The notes under the pieces: generated by a model
The model's database searches: none
Told to the model about the DNA's origin: nothing
The model's input: only the letters and a program-made list of their open reading frames with translations
Position numbers and translations under genes: made by a program
Source of the DNA: JACCXG01 sp963785755
Lineage (GTDB): Bacteria > Acidobacteriota > Vicinamibacteria > Vicinamibacterales > 2-12-FULL-66-21
Direction: 5' to 3'
DNA: 60,415 nt
NCBI GenBank assembly: GCA_963785755.1
Contig: CAWAXG010000019.1
Location: forward strand, 1 to 60,415
Shown: positions 55,249-60,415 of the stretch, piece after piece
How positions within the stretch are numbered: the stretch's first letter is position 1
How the letters are laid out: each line of letters starts with the position of its first letter

Positions 55249-55350
55249 CGACGGCCGGCCACGTCGGCGCCGCTGTCGGGAATCATGCGTGCATGGTACC
55301 CGATAACAGCTCAGCTAGGACCATGGCGGTTTACCATAGCGCTTCGCCCT

Positions 55351-55456
55351 GATCGGCTGACGATCGCGCTACCGCGCTGCACGACGGGCACGAAGGCACG
55401 GCGGCACGACGTAGATGTTTCAAGGATTCGTCGTGCCGTCGTGCGGCGCGAAGCGC
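55351..55456 (-). repeat. GCACGACG interspersed element, complete copy (-)
   Basis: Its reverse complement starts GCGCTTCGCGCCGCACGACG, has a central CCTTGAAAC and ends GCAGCGCGGTAGCGCG with GTCAGCCGATC, in the same order as 26917-27044. It lies in the divergent region between the kinase and tannase-family genes. Confidence 0.65.
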
Positions 55457-55558
55457 AATCGTATTTTCTGAGCAGCTGGAAGCTGGGAGTACTGATCGCC
55501 GCAAAGTTTGATACCCTGCTAGCCTTGGACCGGCTGCCCAAAGAGATGGAGCGCGAGG

Positions 55559-57262
55559 ATGCGAGTATTCGCCGGTACGACTTTGGTGGCAGTGATCGCC
55601 TGGTTCGGCAGCGGTCACGCGACGGTTCAGAATGGCGCGGCGCGCAACCGCGTCGGCTGTGACACGCTGGTCGGACTGGCGGTGCCGGCCACCGCGATTG
55701 GCCTTCCCACGTCAGGAGCCACCATCGCCGCGGCCGATCTCGTGCCGGCCTCGCCACAGACGATCACCGAGGGACGGGCGGTGCTCTCGATACCGGAGTA
55801 CTGCCGTGTGACCGGCCGCATCGCGCCGGTCGATCCGGCCGCGCCCCCGATCAACTTCCACGTGAATCTGCCGACCTCCTGGAATCGCAAGCTCGCGCAG
55901 CTGGGCGGCAGCGGCCAGAACGGCGTGATTCCCGTCGCGCTCACCACGGGCATGCACTGGGGCCCTGAGTCCATTCCGCCGAACGCGCCGTACGCGCTGT
56001 CCCGCGGTTTCGTCGTCTATGGCAGCGACTCCGGGCATCAAACCGCCGGAGGCCGCGGCGCTGCCGGCGCGCCGCCACAACCGGACTGGACCACGAACGA
56101 CGAGTCGTATACCAACTTCGCCTACGCGCAGATGAAGAAGACCCGCGACGTGGCCGTCGCGCTCGTCGCGCGCTTCTACAGCGAATCCATCCGCCACAGC
56201 TACTACCTGGGTTCGTCGCAGGGCGGACGCGAGGCGTTGATCGTCGCGCAGCGGTTCCCCCAGGACTACGACGGCGTCTTCGCGCAGGTCCCGGCGCACA
56301 GTTACGTGCATCTCAGCATCGGCGAGCCGCTCGCGCGCGCGAAGTCACAGGCCGGCGACGGCTGGATCCCACCCGCGAAGGTGGCGGTCATCGGGAAGGA
56401 GGTGCTGCGGCAGTGCGACGCGCTCGACGGCATCGCCGACGGCCTCGTCAGCAACTACATGGCGTGCGATCGCCGCTTCGATCCGGCCGTGACTCCGAAT
56501 GCTCTCGCAGCGGTGCGCTGCGAAGGCGGCGCCGATGCCGGCGAGTCCTGTCTCTCCGATGCCCAGATCCGCGCGGTCAACACCGTGCACGGCTCGACCA
56601 CGTACCCATTCCCGCTCGCCAACGGGTGGACGTCATTTTCCGGGTGGCCCACCGGGAGCGAGTCGGCCACGAACTGGAAGACGCTGCAGGCGCGGCCGAC
56701 GCCGGCCGCCAACTTCGGCGTGCTGCGCAGCCGCATCATCCGCGACCCGAACGTCAACCTGCTCGAAGTGGACCTCGCGAAGTATGCGAAGGAGCTCCGG
56801 CAGCTGTCGGAGCTGATCGACGCCGGCAATCCGGATCTCTCGGCCTTTCGCCAGCGCGGCGGCAGGCTCATCCTGAAGGTCAATACGACCGACTACAGCG
56901 TCAACCCGCGCTGGGTCATGGACTACTACGAGAAGATGCGCAAGACGATGGGCGAGGGCGCGGTCAACGAGTTCGTGCGCTTCTATGTCGCGGTCGGCCT
57001 GTTCCACAACCGCAACGTCGGCCGCAATCCGCTCACGAATGCGCTGGTCCCGGGCTACGTGGACTTCATCGCCATGCTCGACGACTGGGTGGAGCACGGG
57101 AAGGCGCCGGCCGACACACAGGTGCTGAGCGAAATGGACACGGTGCCGCCGTTCACCGTGAACGCGACGTTGCCGATGTGCGCCTATCCGTTGTACCCAC
57201 GTTACACGGGCACGGGCGATCCGAAGGCTGCGGCCAGCTATACCTGCACTCGGCCGGATTGA
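55559..57262 (+). CDS. Secreted tannase/feruloyl esterase family protein
   Basis: The 567-residue protein has a signal peptide (about 1-23) and the tannase fold: a CRVTGRIAP entry motif, the nucleophile Ser220 in YLGSSQGGREAL, a large lid domain with many Cys residues (CDALDGIADGLV, MACDRRFDP, CEGGADAGESCL) and the catalytic His candidate in DDWVEHGKAP. Such enzymes hydrolyse gallic, ferulic or similar esters in plant material. ATG 55559 follows GGAGCGCGAGG. It is monocistronic; a degenerate copy of the structured repeat follows the stop. Confidence 0.9.
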   Translation: MRVFAGTTLVAVIAWFGSGHATVQNGAARNRVGCDTLVGLAVPATAIGLPTSGATIAAADLVPASPQTITEGRAVLSIPEYCRVTGRIAPVDPAAPPINFHVNLPTSWNRKLAQLGGSGQNGVIPVALTTGMHWGPESIPPNAPYALSRGFVVYGSDSGHQTAGGRGAAGAPPQPDWTTNDESYTNFAYAQMKKTRDVAVALVARFYSESIRHSYYLGSSQGGREALIVAQRFPQDYDGVFAQVPAHSYVHLSIGEPLARAKSQAGDGWIPPAKVAVIGKEVLRQCDALDGIADGLVSNYMACDRRFDPAVTPNALAAVRCEGGADAGESCLSDAQIRAVNTVHGSTTYPFPLANGWTSFSGWPTGSESATNWKTLQARPTPAANFGVLRSRIIRDPNVNLLEVDLAKYAKELRQLSELIDAGNPDLSAFRQRGGRLILKVNTTDYSVNPRWVMDYYEKMRKTMGEGAVNEFVRFYVAVGLFHNRNVGRNPLTNALVPGYVDFIAMLDDWVEHGKAPADTQVLSEMDTVPPFTVNATLPMCAYPLYPRYTGTGDPKAAASYTCTRPD

Positions 57263-57273
57263 AGAACCCAACC

Positions 57274-57420
57274 TTGACAACTCCCAACCTCCAAAGGAAC
57301 TCGGAGTCGACGCCGAGAGCTGAGTCCCGCCGTCGCTCGTCGGCGCAGTCCAGGCCGACGAGTCTGGGAGGCTGCCGTAGCCTCGATTCGTCGCGGATGC
57401 CTGAGTTGGAGATTGATTAC
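57274..57420 (-). repeat. Structured interspersed repeat, copy D (degenerate, reversed)
   Basis: Read on the minus strand it shows CAATCTCCAACTC, GGCTACGGC, CGACGAGCGACGGCGGG, a CTCTCGGCG segment and GGTTGGGAGTTGTC, the same order as copies A and C but diverged. It lies between the tannase and DUF1207-like genes. Confidence 0.5.
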
Positions 57421-57520
57421 CCGATCGCCGGCCTCCGTCCTCCCTGTGACGGTCAGCGCGTACGGTGACACTGTCGATCGTGGAGGTACGGCCTCGCTGG
57501 CTGGATCAATCGTACGGGTG

Positions 57521-58411
57521 CTACAAGTCGATCTTGAGGCCCAGGCTGAGGCTGGAGACCGAGTCCCGGAAAAACTCGTTGACCGTCGGCCGGCCGTCGT
57601 GCCATTCCAGGAAAATTCGAGTGGTGCGCCCGACGCCGTGCGTCAAGATCCCAAAATTGATGGTCGCGTCCACGCGCCAATCCCGTTCCTGCATCGCCGA
57701 GACATCGGCCGCGGCATAGCAGGCGAAGCGCTTGCCGCACGGGCCAGGCCCCGATTCCCACTCGAGGCCCGCCTGCGCGCGCCACGGCTCGAGCGACGGA
57801 TCGCCTGTGCGATAGGCCACGCCGGTCTCGCCGTACGTGTGCCAGCGCGGCGACCATCGCCAGCGGGCGCCGACGCTCACCTCCTCGCGCGTGTAGTTGA
57901 TCCGCCTGCGACCGGTGCGCACTAGATGTTCATCACCCACGTGAGCCGACACGTGCAGCACGGCGATCTTGAGCGCAAGCGGACCGCTCGACGCCGTGGT
58001 CACCGTCAGGCCGTAGTTGCCGTCCCACCCGACGACATCCAGCCGGTTCTGTGAATCGAAGAGCGCATCGAGGCCGGCCTCGAGGCTCACTTGCCACGAG
58101 CGTCCATCCCGTGCTGCTCGTCCGATTCGCAGCACGCCAAACCGGCCGCCGGCTGCGAGACGGGTAACCGGGCTTTCCATGCCGGTGATGCCACCACCGA
58201 GAATGGCGCTTTCTTCAATGACGTTCGTCGGACGGTGAGGATCGGCAACGTAGGGGGAGTAGATGTCCCCGCTCGGAAAGAGCGCGACCGAGGTTCCCGA
58301 GGAGGTTACCCATGTCGCGTCCGGCTGGCGAGGCCCCTCCTGCGCAGCCGCTGTCGAATCGCTCCCGAGTGCGAAGCCAATGACACACGCGACGACAAGA
58401 AAGCGCCGCAT
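57521..58411 (-). CDS. Secreted outer-membrane-like protein (DUF1207-like)
   Basis: The 296-residue product has a signal peptide (FLVVACVIGFALGSDSTAAA) and alternating beta-strand segments ending in SLGLKIDL, typical of a small barrel. The opening ALFPSGDIYSPYVADPHRPT and closing RIFLEWHDGRPTVNEFFRDS resemble DUF1207 proteins; this family call is from motif memory. Function is unknown. It stands alone with gene-poor DNA on the upstream side. Confidence 0.7.
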   Translation of the reverse strand: MRRFLVVACVIGFALGSDSTAAAQEGPRQPDATWVTSSGTSVALFPSGDIYSPYVADPHRPTNVIEESAILGGGITGMESPVTRLAAGGRFGVLRIGRAARDGRSWQVSLEAGLDALFDSQNRLDVVGWDGNYGLTVTTASSGPLALKIAVLHVSAHVGDEHLVRTGRRRINYTREEVSVGARWRWSPRWHTYGETGVAYRTGDPSLEPWRAQAGLEWESGPGPCGKRFACYAAADVSAMQERDWRVDATINFGILTHGVGRTTRIFLEWHDGRPTVNEFFRDSVSSLSLGLKIDL

Positions 58412-58904
58412 AGTGTCAGCTCCAGCTGGCCGGCGTGTGCATCATCATCGCGCTCATGCTTGCTGCTCCAAAACTCAGACCTGGACCACGTCGGCGCCCA
58501 TGCCGTCCCCACCCGAACGGTTCCCGCAGATCGTTCGAACCAAAGCCAAGCTGGATTGCTCGAAGAAGCTGCCGGCGTCGCCGCTCTCTCGTTACGGCCC
58601 TTTGTCGTATCGACTACGAAATGCCGTAGTTCTCCCCGAGCAATTGGCCAATTGCGTCAAGGAATCTCGAGAACCGTCGCGTCGCCGGACTGCCCAGGGC
58701 ACACTCCGTGCCCGCTCACTCGGCTCAGGTCCGAGAGCGTTGCACCGCGCCACGAGCGGTCCCTAGTGTAAAGGTAGCGTTGACACATGTGGTGGGCCGA
58801 GTACGAAGATGTGGTTCTCCGGGAGCTCAGAATCGCCAGAACGGGCACGAAGCGCTGAAACGCCTCGTGCCAGCGATCCGCGTTACTCAATCGTCGATCA
58901 GCCG
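58412..58904. other. Gene-poor stretch, possibly decayed
   Basis: Short open frames here have no family likeness or ribosome sites. The stretch leads into a C-terminal hydrolase fragment, so it may hold eroded sequence of that gene, but no recognisable N-terminal hydrolase motif was found. Confidence 0.45.
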
Positions 58905-59162
58905 AACAGTCCACTTCTGCAAGCGGCAAAGACCAAGGCGCAGTTCCTGGTTGCGATCGCGGCGAACGACGATCAGCGATCGCCCAATGAGAAGAGCGTA
59001 CTGAAGGAGACGTTCGCCAAAGCGAATCTGCCGGCTGAGATCGAAGTGTACGACGGCGCAGCGCACGGCTGGTGCCCGCCGGATTCGGGCGTCTACAACG
59101 AGCCGCAGGCCGAGAAGGCGTGGAGCCGATTGCTCGCGATGTACGGGAAAGCGCTGGCCTAG
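58905..59162 (+). pseudogene. C-terminal fragment of a dienelactone hydrolase family protein
   Basis: The frame reads SPLLQAAKTKAQFLVAIAAN, DDQRSPNEKSVLKETFAKAN and EIEVYDGAAHGWCPPDSGVY, followed by AEKAWSRLLAMYGKAL. This is the last third of a dienelactone hydrolase-like alpha/beta hydrolase, with its catalytic Asp (NDDQ) and His (AHGW). The N-terminal two thirds, including the Cys nucleophile, are absent, so the gene is a remnant. An in-frame ATG at 58809 exists but its first about 30 residues are not family-like. Confidence 0.7.
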
Positions 59163-59208
59163 CCGGGCGGATCCATACGCGCGCGACGCTCGCAGCGACC
59201 GAATCCGT

Positions 59209-59943
59209 TTACTGCTTCGGGACCGCTCCCTTCGACGGCTGCACGCTCAGGTTGCGGAAGTGCGCAACGGTGCCAGACCCGACCCAGAGCCCGACGCCGC
59301 CTCGTCCCTGCGCTCCCGTCTTGAGATCGGTGACCACGAGAGTTGGCTGTTGCTGCTCGTGGATGTAGAGATGCGCGCGCGTGCCCTGCACGTCGATCTT
59401 CATCCTGGTCCATTCGTTCGGCACGAGGTCCACGTACGATTCGTATCGGGACGGGGTCTCCTTGCGCAGGCGGAACCACGGCCAGTCGGGGTGGGAGATG
59501 TATTGAGCCGCATGATTGCGACGCTCCTGATCCTCGGCGCGGCCGTTGGTCGGACGGAGGTAGAACGCGTCGAAGGTCTGCATGTCGTTCGACACGCGAA
59601 AGGCGATCCCGACGAAGCCACGCGCGCCCTCGCCCGCGCCGGGCCCGGGCGTGCCGGCAAGCTCCACCTGGATGATGCCGTTGTCGAAATCCAGACCCTC
59701 GATGGCCGCGATCTCCTCCGTGCCGGTGGACGTCACCTGCACCCCTTTCTTCCCTCCCAACGTGGCCGGCTGCGCGGTCAGCTTGCTCAGGCGAAGACCG
59801 GCGGTCGATTCCAGGGAGAATTGCCGGGCCTGGCTCTGACGCGCCTCCGTGCGTGACACGAGCAACGCGCCGACACTGGTCGCGACGACCACTAGCGCGG
59901 AGCCGATCACCAGGATTTGTCGCCGCTTCTGACTCTCTCTCAT
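59209..59943 (-). CDS. Membrane-anchored LamG/DUF1080-like domain protein
   Basis: The 244-residue protein has an N-terminal membrane anchor (LVIGSALVVVATSVGALLV) and a concanavalin A-like jelly roll: GLDFDNGIIQVELAG, RGFVGIAFRVSNDMQTFDAF, YLRPTNGR, YVDLVPNEWTRMKIDVQG and GGVGLWVGSGTVAHFRNLSV. It resembles the 3-keto-disaccharide hydrolase (DUF1080) or laminin G-like family, often sugar-binding or sugar-cleaving. Catalytic residues cannot be assigned. It is a single gene with its ATG at 59943. Confidence 0.75.
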   Translation of the reverse strand: MRESQKRRQILVIGSALVVVATSVGALLVSRTEARQSQARQFSLESTAGLRLSKLTAQPATLGGKKGVQVTSTGTEEIAAIEGLDFDNGIIQVELAGTPGPGAGEGARGFVGIAFRVSNDMQTFDAFYLRPTNGRAEDQERRNHAAQYISHPDWPWFRLRKETPSRYESYVDLVPNEWTRMKIDVQGTRAHLYIHEQQQPTLVVTDLKTGAQGRGGVGLWVGSGTVAHFRNLSVQPSKGAVPKQ

Positions 59944-60376
59944 GAACCGACTCCTTCAGTTCGTCCCTCACGCACAGGGAGCATCGGGACTGTCCGTCTT
60001 CATCGTCGTCGCGCCGGCCGCGGTGTACATTTCAGCCCGCCGTGGCGACCGTCAGCCTGGACCACTTGTGCAAACAGCTCGCCCGCACGCGCGCGAGCCG
60101 AAAGGGACGAAGCTGGTACTTTTCCTCAGAGAACATCGCGGCGCTTCGGTAGGAGCTCATCTTTCGACAAGGGCCTGCGTGGCCAGCGGCGTTGGCTGAT
60201 ATCCCTCGAGCCCGTTCGCGGGACGATGATGTTCACTTTCGGACGGTCCTGCGGCCGCGTTCAGCGTGACGAGAACATTCCCATGGCAGGACGCCGCTGG
60301 AACACGTCCGGCACGCGCTTTGCCCCTGGCGACCCGGGCGATCCCGGATCTGACTGTCATCCTTGTGGAGGGCTCG
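59944..60376. other. Intergenic stretch without a convincing gene
   Basis: About 430 bases lie between the divergent LamG-like gene and the probable gene start at the right edge. Open frames are short and without family likeness. No clear promoter was identified. Confidence 0.5.
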
Positions 60377-60415
60377 ATGTACCGTCCATTGGACCAGGTG
60401 GCGCACGATCTGCGC
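60377..60415 (+). CDS. First 13 codons of a probable orphan permease (cut by window end)
   Basis: ATG 60377 follows GGAGGG and encodes MYRPLDQVAHDLR, which resembles the N terminus of FtsX-type orphan permeases (compare LDTLARDVQ in the copy at 8768). The rest lies outside the window, so the call is tentative. Confidence 0.35.
   Translation, partial: MYRPLDQVAHDLR

Overview
The window is high-GC DNA that most resembles an Acidobacteriota genome, probably Vicinamibacteria. This is inferred from gene content, not from a marker gene. Pointers are two large orphan FtsX/MacB-type permeases (the 'acidobacterial duplicated orphan permease' type, one beside PadR), two very large TonB-dependent receptors with an N-terminal carboxypeptidase-regulatory-like domain, two Ser/Thr kinases fused to TPR or beta-propeller output regions, many Tat-exported sugar-modifying enzymes and a 1002-residue PVC-type CxxCH haem protein. 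No rRNA, tRNA, CRISPR array, phage gene or transposase gene was recognised.

Layout. (1) 32-8598: a Tat-exported TIM-barrel epimerase diverges from an operon of Gfo/Idh/MocA oxidoreductase, ThuA-like protein and IclR regulator, followed by a TonB-dependent receptor. Two similar palindromic sites, at 1048-1066 and 4771-4785, suggest one IclR-type regulon for import and modification of a sugar or glycoside. (2) 8768-16109: orphan permease, MmgE/PrpD protein, beta-propeller protein, a coiled-coil protein built on 21-bp tandem repeats, and a serine hydrolase. (3) 16176-22154: propeller protein, DUF4159 protein, small lipoprotein, CBM9-like protein and a GH15 glucoamylase-type enzyme, interspersed with three copies of a structured intergenic repeat. 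(4) 22189-31967: PagL-like deacylase, membrane SpoIIE phosphatase, DoxX-like and DUF4126 membrane proteins, flavin disulfide oxidoreductase, thiolase, flavoprotein and a kinase-TPR protein. (5) 32185-45038: ceramidase-like hydrolase, galactonate-dehydratase-like enolase, CxxCH haem protein, winged-helix/propeller protein, vanadium haloperoxidase-like protein, alpha-dioxygenase-like haem peroxidase and a CPA2 antiporter. (6) 45087-60415: PadR with a split orphan permease, second TonB-dependent receptor, cyclophilin, kinase-propeller protein, tannase-family esterase, DUF1207-like protein, a decayed dienelactone hydrolase, a LamG/DUF1080-like protein and the first codons of what may be another orphan permease.

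Two whole-window features stand out. First, intergenic DNA carries several families of short palindromic repeats: a ~170-bp element with 21-bp terminal inverted repeats, a ~110-130-bp GCACGACG element found in both orientations, a GC-rich leader repeat directly before two start codons, and a CTTCGTG family. Second, eleven otherwise well-conserved genes contain about 18 single-base frameshifts, mostly one extra base. This looks like residual consensus error, so these genes are given as whole reading units with the shift positions noted.

No single locus is clearly a new defence or mobile system. The best leads are the shared operator pair with its sugar locus, the repeat families, and the haloperoxidase/alpha-dioxygenase pair.
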